Assembly: GCA_030148425.1 (NCBI GenBank)
Contig: JASBTM010000014.1
Span: 124,001-188,000 of the forward strand
Direction of reading: 5' to 3'
Length of the DNA stretch: 64,000 nucleotides
Source: Hyphomicrobium sp.
Lineage (GTDB): Bacteria; Pseudomonadota; Alphaproteobacteria; Rhizobiales; Hyphomicrobiaceae
In this document: positions 1 to 9,927 of the stretch, piece by piece
How positions within the stretch are numbered: position 1 is the stretch's first letter
Layout: each line of letters starts with the position of its first letter
Translations under genes and position numbers: made by a program
Notes under the pieces: model-generated
What the model was told of the DNA's origin: nothing
Databases searched by the model: none
Seen by the model: the letters and a program-made list of their open reading frames with translations, nothing else

Positions 1-1608
1 CTACGAGTCCGAGACGAATGACGGTCGCACAAACGTCTCTTGTTTGACTGCCGTCTTCCGCCACAATCTCAAAACAATAACGAGCGATGCGAACGCTGGG
101 AACATCCAACTCAAGCGTGCTTGATAGCGGTCTGAGGGTCCGGACAAGGCGCCGCAAATGATGGCATTCACCGACAAGAGAAGGAGAAGGAGGATTCCGG
201 CCGCTGCGAGACGACGGTGAATGTCTGTCACGCCCTCTCTCGCTGTGAAGTATGAACCGACCACGGCCAACATCACCAAGCATGACAGCACGAACACCGT
301 GCGTTGAAATATATCGCTCAACGATATCCAGGCCGGAGCCTGACAACTTGCGGGAGACTGAATGCAACTCGCTGAATCAGGGATGGCATCAAAAATCTTT
401 TGATGACTCCAGTAATCCGACTTCGACCAGTTGATCCAATTGTTGTTCCTGAATTCCACCAAGCTAAAGCGGGTCAGTTGTTCGAAGGCGTTGCCGATTG
501 CTTCAGAGACCGCCCTAAGAGGGTCGGAGATCAATGCGCCCATTACAAAGCGCCATTGTTCCTCCGCCAGCGCCGTCCGCGTGTCGTAATCGGCTACGGT
601 ATAAACGCCGCGGCTGGGGTTCGATGACCACAAAATCTCTTCGGTATTGTCGAGGGGGCGATCGTTGTACCGACACAGCACATATTTCGCCGGATCGCGG
701 GCGCAGCTCTCCTTGAGATACTCACGTCCAAACCCATCGGCGAGCACCCGCGCCGTCGCAAAAATCGGCTGTCTGATCGGCTCACCATAGTGACGCTGTA
801 TCAAATAGCCGAAAGTCCAGTTTCCCGCTAAGCCGAGCATCACAGCGATGACGGCGCCCGCTACCATTGCGTAGAGCTTCCGGCTGCCGAGCTTGAGTTT
901 CAGAGCGATGATCGGAGCGAGAACGATGCCGCTGCTTATAATAAGCCAATTGGATTGGTGAAATAGCGCAGCGGCGGTGATCAATCCCAGGGACGTCAGG
1001 AATGTGACCGTATTGAGCGGCCTGTCCCCGAAGGCAAGCGCAGTCCAAAAAAGGATGGCTATGCCGAGCCAGACATCCGGCATCACGAAACTAACGTACC
1101 ACGGCAAGCTCGATGCCAGGGCGACAGTCGCGATCATTGCGCCAAAGGCAATGAGCGGGCGGCTCGCCGCAAACGCTTGCGCGACTTGAAAAAGCGCCAA
1201 CGATGCCGCGAGCGCCTGAAGTGCGACCAGGCTCCAAAATCCCTTGGACTGGGATGTCAGGTAGACGACAATTCCGTAAAATGGCGAGCGCGCCAGAAAA
1301 ACGGTCGCATCGATGTTCTTGCTTTTACGCTCCCCGGCATTCTCCGTGGCCGGTTGGGAGGCCGGTTGTTCGCTATTGACCGCCGGTTCGTTCGATTTCT
1401 TCCCACTCACGTAGGCGAGCAGACTCTGCCCGCCTCGATAATAGCTATCGGAGTCCGGAAAGATGTACGCTGAATGATTAAGAAAGGCAGGGAAGCAAAG
1501 AACGATCGCTCCCAAGGCGACCGCCAACCACTCGGCACATCTTTCGACGTACTGTTTCCTGCCGATCGCTGACATTCGTGCCTCAAAGGGGATCGCCCAT
1601 AACTTCAC
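1..1608 (-). CDS. Multi-pass membrane protein, GT-C-like, unassigned
   Basis: This 535-residue protein has about ten hydrophobic segments separated by short polar loops, and a long luminal-type loop near residues 285-400. An acidic cluster (FPDSDSYY, near residue 50) follows the first membrane segment, as the catalytic acidic residues do in GT-C glycosyltransferases. I recognise no named family, so a role as a lipid-linked sugar transferase is an inference from topology and from the polysaccharide genes around it. The stop codon is the first three bases of the window, so the gene is complete. It is divergent from the glycosyltransferase at 1812, across about 200 bp. A second in-frame ATG eleven codons in is a possible alternative start. 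Confidence 0.75.
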   Translation of the reverse strand: MKLWAIPFEARMSAIGRKQYVERCAEWLAVALGAIVLCFPAFLNHSAYIFPDSDSYYRGGQSLLAYVSGKKSNEPAVNSEQPASQPATENAGERKSKNIDATVFLARSPFYGIVVYLTSQSKGFWSLVALQALAASLALFQVAQAFAASRPLIAFGAMIATVALASSLPWYVSFVMPDVWLGIAILFWTALAFGDRPLNTVTFLTSLGLITAAALFHQSNWLIISSGIVLAPIIALKLKLGSRKLYAMVAGAVIAVMLGLAGNWTFGYLIQRHYGEPIRQPIFATARVLADGFGREYLKESCARDPAKYVLCRYNDRPLDNTEEILWSSNPSRGVYTVADYDTRTALAEEQWRFVMGALISDPLRAVSEAIGNAFEQLTRFSLVEFRNNNWINWSKSDYWSHQKIFDAIPDSASCIQSPASCQAPAWISLSDIFQRTVFVLSCLVMLAVVGSYFTAREGVTDIHRRLAAAGILLLLLLSVNAIICGALSGPSDRYQARLSWMFPAFASLVIVLRLWRKTAVKQETFVRPSFVSDS

Positions 1609-1811
1609 GATATCACGTTTCCTTATCGTTTTAGCGGCTAATTACTTGCAAAGTTTAATCCAAGTACTTAACGGAAGGCCTTTCCCAACGCTCCGCTGGT
1701 TGCGCATAAAAGAATGCAATGTCCCAAGCTTCCAGCGCTGCACTTACCGAACACTGACGGCCAACTCCGCGCAGACCGCATCTTGCTCGCTATTTTCGGA
1801 TTGCCCCTCGG
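1609..1811. promoter_or_regulatory. Divergent intergenic region with inverted repeat
   Basis: This 203-bp gap separates two divergent genes and should hold both promoters. It is more AT-rich than its surroundings near 1620-1665. It contains TACTTG at about 1642 and its complement CAAGTA about 12 bases later, forming an imperfectly spaced dyad. The 13-mer AATTACTTGCAAA at 1640-1652 resembles sequences upstream of three other minus-strand genes in this window. No experimental promoter motif can be assigned. Confidence 0.35.
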
Positions 1812-3047
1812 ATGATTGATAGTTCTTCAGGTAGCGACGCGTCAGCCATCAGCAATCCGATCCAGGAAAGCGCGCAGACGCCGCGTCCGGGGCTGCGTAT
1901 TGCATTCTTTGGTCACGACTCGAGCGAGAGCACGATCCGGAAACGAGTGTACGAATTTCAGTCGATAGGCGCGAAAGTCACCGGCTTCATGTTCAGGCGG
2001 CGGCATGACAAGCCGGTGCTAGAGCCGAACTGGACGAATTTCGATCTCGGAATGACGGATGATGGCTACCATGGACAACGGCTTTTGCGGCTTCTGGCGG
2101 CTGTCGGCACCCTCGTACGGAATCGTCACGTTTTGCGTGATGCCGATGTTCTCTACGCTCGGAACATTGACATGCTGGCGCTGGCCGCCGCGGGAAAGAT
2201 GCTGACGCGAACGCGCGCGCCGATCGTTTACGAAGCTCTCGATGTACATCCTGCCTTCACAAAAAAGGGCATCAAGGCGCGTTTTCTGCGATTTGCTGAG
2301 CGGCGACTTTTATCTCGCAGTCGTCTGCTGATCGTAAGCTCGCCGTCCTTCATCGCGCGCTACTTTCTCCCGCGCCAAAATTATAACGGCCCCTGGTTCC
2401 TTCTCGAAAATAAGCTCGGCTCGGCTGCCGGCGCATTGATGGACGCCCGGCCGAGGAAAAGCCCCCTCAACGCGCCACCGTGGATCATCGGTTGGTTCGG
2501 AGTTATTCGATGTCAGAGAAGTCTTGAAATTCTAACGCGTATCGCTGAGCGCCTGCCGCGCTCGGTGATCGTACATATCCGCGGCCTTCCCTCCGAGAGA
2601 GACGGCATAACGGATGATCTACTGAAAGATGTTGCGAGGAAGTTCGACAACATCAGGTATTTCGGCGTTTATCAAAGCCCGCGTGATCTTGCGGAAATCT
2701 ATGGCGCAGTCGATTTGGCGTGGGCCGCCGATTTTAGCGCCAGTGGAGCCAATTCGGATTGGCTCATTCCCAATCGCTTTTACGAAGGGGGGCTGAACGG
2801 GGTACCCGCCATCGCCCGGAAGGGCACGGCGACCGGCGACATCGTCGAACGCCAATCGACCGGCTGGAGCCTCGACGAGCCTTTCGAGGAAACGTTCGAG
2901 GCCTTTATCAATCATCTCGATCGCTCGACCTACACCGAGCTTGTCGATCGAATGTTGACTATGGACCGATCCGCGTTTGTCGATACCTCCGACACTCGGC
3001 AATTGCTTCAGCAGCTCGCCAAAATTGCGCAAGATGCCCGACGATAG
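1812..3047 (+). CDS. GT-B-like glycosyltransferase, paralogue of the 39430 gene
   Basis: The 411-residue soluble protein has the layout of a GT-B glycosyltransferase: an N-terminal Rossmann-like half beginning LRIAFFGHD after a roughly 28-residue polar leader, and a C-terminal half with IIGWFGV and a NRFYEGGLNGVP segment where GT4 enzymes bind the nucleotide. It is clearly related along its whole length to the protein at 39430-40593. Shared blocks include VLYARNIDML/FLYARMIDMA, the RRLLSRSRLL type segment, GPWFLLENKL and the RF/RMY-G-G motif. The substrate cannot be read from sequence. The ribosome binding site before the ATG is weak, and the polar leader makes a later start possible. It probably adds a sugar to a polysaccharide repeat unit on the cytoplasmic side. 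Confidence 0.8.
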   Translation: MIDSSSGSDASAISNPIQESAQTPRPGLRIAFFGHDSSESTIRKRVYEFQSIGAKVTGFMFRRRHDKPVLEPNWTNFDLGMTDDGYHGQRLLRLLAAVGTLVRNRHVLRDADVLYARNIDMLALAAAGKMLTRTRAPIVYEALDVHPAFTKKGIKARFLRFAERRLLSRSRLLIVSSPSFIARYFLPRQNYNGPWFLLENKLGSAAGALMDARPRKSPLNAPPWIIGWFGVIRCQRSLEILTRIAERLPRSVIVHIRGLPSERDGITDDLLKDVARKFDNIRYFGVYQSPRDLAEIYGAVDLAWAADFSASGANSDWLIPNRFYEGGLNGVPAIARKGTATGDIVERQSTGWSLDEPFEETFEAFINHLDRSTYTELVDRMLTMDRSAFVDTSDTRQLLQQLAKIAQDARR

Positions 3048-3095
3048 CCGGTAGCGAGCGCATTCCGAGCGTTCAAAACTGAGATCGACCGACGA

Positions 3096-4226
3096 TCAGC
3101 GGCGCCTCCAAATGAAGATCGAAGTGGCGGCAAAGTTCCAGACCACGCCGACGATGATGCCCGCGATGGCAGAAAGCCACCAGGTGAACGATCGCTGAAA
3201 TAGCACGTTGGCGATGCCGACGTTTGCAACCGCTCCCAACGAACAGACTGCGAAGAAACTCAGGAGGCCCTTCAAGAGAGGCCACGTGCCTTTGAGTTGC
3301 TTGTCCCGATACGTCAGCGCATTGTTGAGGAAGAAGTTGAAGGTCATCGCGACAATGGTGGCTAGGCTCTGAGAGAGTAAGAACGGCTCACCCAAAACAT
3401 GGGCCGTCGTCAGGATTGCCATGTGCACGACAACGCCAAGGCCGCCGACGGCGGAGAAAATAATGAACCGTACCGGAATCCATCGACCCACCAATTTGTC
3501 GAGGATGAGATTTATGTATTCGAGCGTTACGAGAGCATCGAGCTTGCTTTCACCGTGCTGGCGAATTCCGAAGGTGTAAGGCAGTTCCTTCACGCGAGGC
3601 GGAGTCGGCGACGACGCCAGGATGTCGAGCAAAATCTTGAAGCCCTGCCCCGACAGTTGCCGTACAGCGGCATCGAAGGTCGACCGGCGGATCATGAAAA
3701 AGCCGCTCATCGTATCCGTGCATTCGACACTCGTTATGAAACCGGATAGCCACGTCGCAACACGACTGATCCGTACGCGGCTCGCTTCCCATTCTCCGGT
3801 GCTGCCACCCTCAAGGTAGCGCGACCCGACCATGAGATCCGCTTTATCCGACTGCAAATCCTCGAGCATATGCGGCAGCAGGCGTTCATCATGCTGGAGA
3901 TCGGCGTCCATGACCGCGACGAACGGCGCGGAGGTGCTGAGAATTCCCTCGACCACCGCAGAGGACAATCCGCGTCTTCCAATCCTCTCGAGCGAACGAA
4001 CGTAAGGGTATTTTCTGCAAAGCCTGTGAAGCGCTTCCTTGGTGCCGTCCGTCGAATCGTCATCGACGAAAACGACTTCCCAATTTTGGACCGGGAGGAC
4101 GGCCTTCAGCTTTTCGAGCAACAAGGAGACATTGTCGACTTCGTTGAACGTCGGGACAATGATCGAAAGCATGGGCGCGCTGACAGCGCTGATCGAAGGG
4201 TCTTCCGCGGCCATTCGAAGTTCCAT
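3096..4226 (-). CDS. GT2 polyprenyl-phosphate sugar transferase with GtrA-like C-terminus
   Basis: The N-terminal part (about residues 15-245) is a DPM1-type GT2 domain with LSIIVPTFNEVDN, VFVDDDSTDGT and the DADLQHDE motif. The C-terminal part (about 250-376) has four membrane segments and the GtrA signature (IIFSAVGGLGVVVH, FNFFLNNALTYRD). Such fusions transfer a sugar from a nucleotide to polyprenyl phosphate and help flip or present it. I choose the ATG at 4226: AAGGG lies 9 bases upstream and the start is two bases after the stop of the 4229 gene. A TTG two codons earlier is less likely. The 2-nt gap suggests coupled translation with that membrane protein, which may use the polyprenyl-linked sugar made here. 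Confidence 0.88.
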   Translation of the reverse strand: MELRMAAEDPSISAVSAPMLSIIVPTFNEVDNVSLLLEKLKAVLPVQNWEVVFVDDDSTDGTKEALHRLCRKYPYVRSLERIGRRGLSSAVVEGILSTSAPFVAVMDADLQHDERLLPHMLEDLQSDKADLMVGSRYLEGGSTGEWEASRVRISRVATWLSGFITSVECTDTMSGFFMIRRSTFDAAVRQLSGQGFKILLDILASSPTPPRVKELPYTFGIRQHGESKLDALVTLEYINLILDKLVGRWIPVRFIIFSAVGGLGVVVHMAILTTAHVLGEPFLLSQSLATIVAMTFNFFLNNALTYRDKQLKGTWPLLKGLLSFFAVCSLGAVANVGIANVLFQRSFTWWLSAIAGIIVGVVWNFAATSIFIWRRR

Positions 4227-4228
4227 AA

Positions 4229-5812
4229 TCAAAAGCCCTTTGCCTCAGTGTTCCCCAGGACGCGCCAAAGGGAGACGTCCTTGTACTCGAAAACTTTTTC
4301 GAACTGATCCGAAATACGGGTCGGTTTGCCCATCGGATTATATAGATAGATGTAGTCGTACAACGCTCGTGTCGGTTCATCGTCAACGACGATCTCTTGA
4401 CCATCGAAATGTGCATAGATTTGAGTGTCTCGATGCACGATGAGCGGCTGCTGGTCGCCGAAGGCATAAAGGCCCGGATCGAATCCCTCTCGGAAAGGAA
4501 CGACCCAGGAAACGAAGTGTGTTGCGGGCCAGTCTCGACGAACCGTGTATCCGGCATTCGGTCCGACGATCGGCATGACCCGGCTTCCTTGCGGAATTTC
4601 TGTGAGCGCTTTGGAAATGGCCGTGAGCTCAGTATCCAGATTGGCCCACGCGACATGGACGGAGCCATAGCGCACGAGCAGCGCAGTCGCAATGAGTCCC
4701 GCGCCTAGGGCAAAGCGTCTGACTTCCAGACCCGCGGCAATGGCCAGAAGGCAGACGAGCATTGCGGGGGGTATTCGCGCATCGCCGTGATAAGTCGATC
4801 CCCATTGAATCGGAATCGCCAACGCCAGTACGGCGAAGACCGCGGCCGGGAGCCAGAGCCAAGACTTAAGATGCCCCCGCCACTTCAATCCAAAAAATGC
4901 GAGGACTGCGAAGATCCATAAAACGCAGACGATGCCGTCTGCGGTAAAACTGTACGTGCGGAAGAGATGGAGCGGCAACGCCAGCTTCTCTTCCCACGTG
5001 CCCCAATAATTCGGCGCCTGAATTTTGGAGGCAGACCAGATTGCGTACAGCAGCACGCTCGGCGCCAATGGGGCCGTCAGCACCGCGCCGCGTCCGAGCG
5101 ATGTGGCGATGCTGCGCCTATCATCGACGATGTCGTCCCAAACAAGCACAGCGACGCGGCAGGCCATGATGACGGCATAGATACCTAGCGCCATTAAATG
5201 CCAAAAGAACAGCAACACAATCAATGCGGCGTGCAGCACAAGCTCAAGCCAACCGGGCTGGCCCTTTTTTACCAGCGCCTCAAAATGAATTAAAACGAGG
5301 AAAGCCAAGCCGAATCCCGAGTAGTAATTCAGAAACCCCCAAAAGAGCGCTTCGCTCATATTCAACGGCAACAACAGAAGCGACGCCGCCATGGCGGCTT
5401 GAACGCGGTTGCTTTGCTGCAGAATGAACAGCGTCGGACCCAACCAATAAATCAACATCGCGGCCGACAGAAATATCTTCAACGAGACGACCGGCGCAAA
5501 TAGCACCATGAGAAACGGAACGACGATGTCCGCGCCGAGATTGGGCAGGATCTTATATTTGACCTCGTAGAATTGCGTCTCGGCGCCGCCGAAGACGTGC
5601 TGCTTCTCCAAGAAATGGCGGGCCATATGGTTCGGCGCGTCGTGCAGTGGGGGAAAGTTGACGGACCAAACCGTCCAAAACTGCAGGCCAAATGCGAAGA
5701 CAACAACGGCGGCGAAGATCAAACGTTCGTCAATTCTCGTGCTTATTAGGCTCTCCGGGATGCCGTAGAACCTGCTCGAGGCTATTCCGCCGGAAGACAG
5801 CCTCGATGCCAT
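4229..5812 (-). CDS. Multi-pass membrane protein, putative GT-C transferase
   Basis: This protein of about 527 residues has at least ten hydrophobic segments and a soluble C-terminal domain of about 130 residues. After the first membrane segment comes FPPLHDAPNHMAR, an acidic and histidine-rich loop at the place of the catalytic loop in lipid-dependent GT-C enzymes. I do not recognise a named family. It sits directly upstream of a polyprenyl-phosphate sugar transferase (2-nt gap), so it may use that lipid-linked sugar as donor; this is inference. The start is uncertain. An ATG at 5812 has GGAG eleven bases upstream, while a TTG at 5878 would add 22 residues. Confidence 0.78.
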   Translation of the reverse strand: MASRLSSGGIASSRFYGIPESLISTRIDERLIFAAVVVFAFGLQFWTVWSVNFPPLHDAPNHMARHFLEKQHVFGGAETQFYEVKYKILPNLGADIVVPFLMVLFAPVVSLKIFLSAAMLIYWLGPTLFILQQSNRVQAAMAASLLLLPLNMSEALFWGFLNYYSGFGLAFLVLIHFEALVKKGQPGWLELVLHAALIVLLFFWHLMALGIYAVIMACRVAVLVWDDIVDDRRSIATSLGRGAVLTAPLAPSVLLYAIWSASKIQAPNYWGTWEEKLALPLHLFRTYSFTADGIVCVLWIFAVLAFFGLKWRGHLKSWLWLPAAVFAVLALAIPIQWGSTYHGDARIPPAMLVCLLAIAAGLEVRRFALGAGLIATALLVRYGSVHVAWANLDTELTAISKALTEIPQGSRVMPIVGPNAGYTVRRDWPATHFVSWVVPFREGFDPGLYAFGDQQPLIVHRDTQIYAHFDGQEIVVDDEPTRALYDYIYLYNPMGKPTRISDQFEKVFEYKDVSLWRVLGNTEAKGF

Positions 5813-6102
5813 TGCTGGAACCACTCCGTTAGATTGGAGAAAGCTGGAAGCCGCTCGCCCGTTTATACCGTCTTGCAATTACCCGGCCGCAGCATTTGTC
5901 GACTGGCACGCCCGAACGCATGTGCAGGGATTTTCTAAGGCATAGGGATATATCACACGAGATTTGTGGCACCGGAATGCCTACTTCTGCATGCTGAGAT
6001 CAGGCGTCCCTAGCCAAATGTACTATGCCGATTATCGATCTCGACCGGCGTTTCGGCCGCCACCCGCTTCCCTGCATGAGGCGAGCGGACTGTTGCGGAC
6101 CG

Positions 6103-7614
6103 CTATAACGCCTCCTTCTTCAGCACCACATACCCCGACGAGTGCCGTACGACCTTTGTCCCCTCGCTGGGCTCAATCTGCAAACGCCTCATAAGTTCGT
6201 CGTCGCTCCCGACGAGCGGTAGCACGTGCTCTGCCCATCCCAGAATGTTGCAGCTTCCCGTCCTGGAGCTTTCGATGGTGCCGTCTGCAGGACCAGTAAC
6301 GTCGACGAATACGTCCTCGGGCAACCCAGAGGTTTTGGCAAAGCCCCAACGGAAGTCTCTTATCGCCCCGACCGGCGCATTGTAGATGTGAATGGAGCCG
6401 GGACCGCATTGATTGGCCGAGGCCCGAACCAATTCTCCTCCCCACCAACTCGGCTTTTGCGCAACGAAAAATCGACCCGTGAAGAAGCCCGTTACGCTGC
6501 TCGCAATCAGGACGCAAACGGCAAGACCGACTCCGAGAGATGAAAGTCTCCCCTTGGCTTCGAGCCATTCCGCCGCCGCGAAACACACGAGCGGGATAAT
6601 CACCGGCGCTCCAATCGCCCAGTACTTTCCCGACACAATGGGCATCTTCATAGATACCGCCAGCGGGATTAGTATGAAGAGAACGAGCGCCGTACCGAAT
6701 ACGACGACGAGATTTCGGGTGCAGGGCGTGATGACTAGAACCAGAGCGAATGCGACGAAAAACAATGACGCCGCTTTGCTCCCGACCGCGAGAGATTTGG
6801 CCTCCCAGTAGGCGGCGTAGAGTGTTTCCCAGTTCAGCGTCATCCAGCCCAAGTGGCCCTGGTCCCCAGTCGCCACCACAATCATCAATAATACCGCCCA
6901 AATCGACGTCACCAGGCCGCTCGAAACTCCGAGAGCTAGCCCTGTCCTCATGAGATCTCTGCGGCCGTCGATTATCGACAGCAATATCAATCCCGCGGCC
7001 AAACAACAGCACAGCAGAGCTGCATAAAGGTGAGTTATCCCTGCCAAGACGCCGACGCACACATACGCAGCCAGCGACGGTGACGATCTTGGCGACTTTA
7101 TAGCTATCGCTGTGAACCATGCTGCGACGAACGCAATCATGAGGCTCAAGAAATATGCCCGCGCTTCCGATGCATATCGCATTACCGGCCCGCTGAGCAG
7201 GAAGGCGCTCAGAGCGACGAGACTCAACTTTTCATAGTTCGCGCAGCGCGCCGACCCGACCACAGCGACGCCCGCGATGGCAAGGAATAGGAGATTTAAG
7301 AGTATGACCGCCAATCGATCATTATCAACGATCAGGCGAGCGAAATGCAGCAACGAAAAATAGAGCGGTGGGTTTGTGTCGAAGGCAATACGGTCTGCAA
7401 AAAGCTTCGAAAAATTCGTAGCTTTGTCGGATGCCCATAACGCGTAGAGCTCGTCGATCCACCACCCGTTGACCTGCTCAATCGCAACTTGACCTGCCGC
7501 AAATAGGATAACCGCTCCGAAAAACGTGCCCCAAAACAACGAATAGGGCAGCCGCTTCGACGCAAATGCATTCTCGGAAAGCTCTCGAAGCGGTGCGGCT
7601 CGGTGCACGAGCAT
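6103..7614 (-). CDS. GT39/ArnT-like membrane glycosyltransferase
   Basis: The 503-residue protein shows the PMT/ArnT pattern: a first membrane segment, then an exposed loop with WWIDELYALWAS, then DTNPPLYFSLLH. The DE pair and the D-x-NPPLY motif are typical of the dolichol- or undecaprenyl-phosphate-sugar-dependent GT39 family. About ten further membrane segments follow, with a soluble C-terminal tail of about 110 residues. The family moves a sugar from a polyprenyl-phosphate carrier to a periplasmic acceptor. The donor may come from the enzyme at 3096, but that link is inferred. GGGATGA lies just before the chosen ATG. Confidence 0.85.
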   Translation of the reverse strand: MLVHRAAPLRELSENAFASKRLPYSLFWGTFFGAVILFAAGQVAIEQVNGWWIDELYALWASDKATNFSKLFADRIAFDTNPPLYFSLLHFARLIVDNDRLAVILLNLLFLAIAGVAVVGSARCANYEKLSLVALSAFLLSGPVMRYASEARAYFLSLMIAFVAAWFTAIAIKSPRSSPSLAAYVCVGVLAGITHLYAALLCCCLAAGLILLSIIDGRRDLMRTGLALGVSSGLVTSIWAVLLMIVVATGDQGHLGWMTLNWETLYAAYWEAKSLAVGSKAASLFFVAFALVLVITPCTRNLVVVFGTALVLFILIPLAVSMKMPIVSGKYWAIGAPVIIPLVCFAAAEWLEAKGRLSSLGVGLAVCVLIASSVTGFFTGRFFVAQKPSWWGGELVRASANQCGPGSIHIYNAPVGAIRDFRWGFAKTSGLPEDVFVDVTGPADGTIESSRTGSCNILGWAEHVLPLVGSDDELMRRLQIEPSEGTKVVRHSSGYVVLKKEAL

Positions 7615-8109
7615 TCATCCCAACTTCATCTAATATCGGGGCAAAGTTAGATGCCGTTGCATCCGGCCAATTGATATAAGATATATTTATTTGCGAGGGA
7701 GCGGCCCTATATTTTCAGCGATTGATTTAATTGACCAAAAGTATGCCCACCGAGCTCGTGTCTAAATTCACCAGCTAAGTCGCAACCACCCTTAGCCGTA
7801 CAAAGAATGCCCTCGAGGTATCTCCCGCATCCCCGATCCACAAAGCGGGGTGTACGGCCTATATCCGAAAGGATGACGGCAGTGTTCGCTGCAGACCCCA
7901 TCACGTTTCCAATTTTGTGAACGCTGATTGGGCTGACCAAGCTATACCGCCTGCGCGGTCGATTTGCGACCGCGCGTTGCCGCTTTAATTGTCGTATACT
8001 GATGAAAATGAGTTTATCGTCGAACCATGGCGAGACCGTCGTGTTTATCACCTTGGTCTGGCGTTCGGTGAATCGGCATTTTCCGCTGAGGCTTGGAGTT
8101 TTGTAGAGG
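7615..8109. other. 495-bp gap with no supported gene
   Basis: The gap lies between the divergent genes at 7614 (minus) and 8110 (plus). Its left part (7640-7700) is AT-rich and includes a GATATAAGATATAT stretch that could be promoter sequence for the minus-strand gene. An antisense open frame covers 7707-8279 but has poor composition and runs into the methyltransferase gene, so I do not call it. I see no RNA gene or clear hairpin terminator. Confidence 0.4.
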
Positions 8110-8793
8110 ATGAATATTCTCGAAAAGCGCCTGGAAGCGGCTTGCCTGTCGGGCGGCATCTCCAACTCCGATATATATTCGGCCGCGCTAGCTGCCGCGC
8201 GCCGCCATAAATCTGGTGCGAACCGAATTCTCGATTTTGGCTCCGGCGTCGGCGACTTCACAAAATTATTGTGTTCCACCTACGCTGGGGCAAGCGTAGC
8301 GGGCGCCGATATCCTCCCGCGGCCCACGACGATTCCTCCGTCAGTCGATTGGTACGAGGCGGACCTCAACGGCCCCCTGCCGGTGCCCGACGGTGCGTTT
8401 GACCTCATATTCGCGGTCGAAGTCATCGAGCATCTCGAGAATTCGAGGCAGGTCGTTCGCGAATTATATCGACTTCTGGCGGCGGGCGGCGTCGCAATAT
8501 TGACTACGCCGAACACAGGAAGCATGCGCTCGCTGATCACTTATTTCGTTCGCGGGCATCACGCGCAATTCGATGATGCCAACTATCCTGCCCACATTAC
8601 GGCTGTTACCGCACTCGACTTCAAGCGCACGGCGACGGAGGCTGGATTTCGAGCGCCGATATTTTTCTACACGGACGTCGGCACGGTGCCGAAAATCCTG
8701 TCTCTGAAGTGGCAAAATATTCCCGGGATCGGCACGCTTTTTAAGGGAAAGCTCTACAGCGATAACTTTGGCGCGGTTCTCGTCAAATCATAG
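8110..8793 (+). CDS. Class I SAM-dependent methyltransferase
   Basis: The 227-residue protein has the class I methyltransferase core. Motif I is ILDFGSGVGDFTK (about residues 41-53). The acidic motif-II region ends near GADILPRP, and post-motif I is FDLIFAVEVIEHLEN, the IEHL type seen in UbiG/Methyltransf_11 members. Motif III is LAAGGVAILTTPN. The family moves a methyl group from S-adenosylmethionine. The acceptor is unknown, but the surroundings suggest a sugar residue or a lipid-linked intermediate. GAGG directly abuts the ATG, an unusually short spacing. The gene converges with the acyltransferase at 8827, with 33 bp between them. Confidence 0.87.
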   Translation: MNILEKRLEAACLSGGISNSDIYSAALAAARRHKSGANRILDFGSGVGDFTKLLCSTYAGASVAGADILPRPTTIPPSVDWYEADLNGPLPVPDGAFDLIFAVEVIEHLENSRQVVRELYRLLAAGGVAILTTPNTGSMRSLITYFVRGHHAQFDDANYPAHITAVTALDFKRTATEAGFRAPIFFYTDVGTVPKILSLKWQNIPGIGTLFKGKLYSDNFGAVLVKS

Positions 8794-8826
8794 GACGGGT
8801 TCGGTCTTCGTGATCGAAGGCTTGTG

Positions 8827-9927
8827 TCAGGGGAGCGCCTTCTTCTCTTGCAACGCGCGCGAGCGTTGCCGAGCGTGTCGATTGAGCGGCGCCTCCATGA
8901 AAATCCAAGACGCCGATGCGAGTGCGATCGTGATGAGGAAGTCCAACATCATCGTCCAACGGCGCACCGGATTTTCGATGCCAAATAGCGAAAAAAGAAC
9001 GGCTGAATGGATCACCGGGTGAAAGAGGTAGGCGCCATAGCTAATTTTGCCAACCCATCGGACGGCCGCAAAGTCCAATCCCTGGACGATGATGCTCTGC
9101 TGACGCTGTGAAATCTGAAGCAACAAGCACATCGCGAACAAGCCGGCGGGAATTCGTCCCACCTCCACGAAATACGGGTTCGAAAGGAATACGGGCACAG
9201 ACAAGAGAAGCGCGAAGACGGCGACGATCGCGAGATCGTTCGAGAGCCATCGCGGCAGTTGCTTACCGGCGAAGAGGCCGGCGAGACCTCCCATCCCAAA
9301 TAGTCCGATATTGACGAACGTATTGACATCGAAAGAGGTTATGATCGCGCCCCATGCTTTCAGGATGGGCACGGATGCGAGGCTAATAACCACCAACGCG
9401 AAGCAAAGGAATGGAAGACGAACATTCGGGATGAATAACGCGAGCGGCGCGAACACGAGATAGTATTGCTGCTCGACCGCTAAGCTCCAAAGATGGCCGA
9501 GTTCGCCGTACCATCCGTAACGTTCGATATAGACGTTGGAATAGAAAAGCAGATTTGCCCACTGCCTGCCGGCGGATTCGAGATCGTAATGGCCACCTAA
9601 CGCCAGGACCGATAGGACTGCCAGCAGGGCGTAATAAGGGGGAAAAATGCGAAACAGCCGGCTCCGGTAAAAGCTCTTCAATGCCCCATAACGGGACGCC
9701 CGTCCCGCTTCTACATCCGACCTCCAGACCGCCAAAATGCGGGTAATCAGAAAGCCGCTGAGAACGAAGAACAGCCAAACGGCGACAGACCCGAGACGTT
9801 CCGAGACGGGCGTTGGCATTTTGTGACTAATGAAGACGAGCAAAAAGGCGATTGCCCGTAGGCCGTCAAAGCCTCTGATACGGTGAGACGATGCCCGTTC
9901 GATCGGCTTAATTGACAACTGGTCCAC
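8827..9927 (-). CDS. Acyltransferase 3 family membrane protein
   Basis: The 366-residue protein is an AT3 (OafA/NodX-type) integral membrane acyltransferase. It shows RGFDGLRAIAFLLVFISHK near the N-terminus, where the histidine is the essential family residue. WLFFVLSGFLITRIL and FYRSRLFRIFPPYYAL follow, with about ten membrane segments in total. AT3 proteins add acetyl or other acyl groups to sugars on the way to or at the periplasmic face. The start is a GTG with AGGAAAG about twelve bases upstream. It probably O-acylates a polysaccharide made here; the target sugar is unknown. Confidence 0.88.
   Translation of the reverse strand: MDQLSIKPIERASSHRIRGFDGLRAIAFLLVFISHKMPTPVSERLGSVAVWLFFVLSGFLITRILAVWRSDVEAGRASRYGALKSFYRSRLFRIFPPYYALLAVLSVLALGGHYDLESAGRQWANLLFYSNVYIERYGWYGELGHLWSLAVEQQYYLVFAPLALFIPNVRLPFLCFALVVISLASVPILKAWGAIITSFDVNTFVNIGLFGMGGLAGLFAGKQLPRWLSNDLAIVAVFALLLSVPVFLSNPYFVEVGRIPAGLFAMCLLLQISQRQQSIIVQGLDFAAVRWVGKISYGAYLFHPVIHSAVLFSLFGIENPVRRWTMMLDFLITIALASASWIFMEAPLNRHARQRSRALQEKKALP

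Noticed and set aside
7707..8279. 190-codon minus-strand open frame
   Set aside because: It overlaps the 5' end of the methyltransferase gene on the opposite strand, and its translation shows no domain or regular structure.
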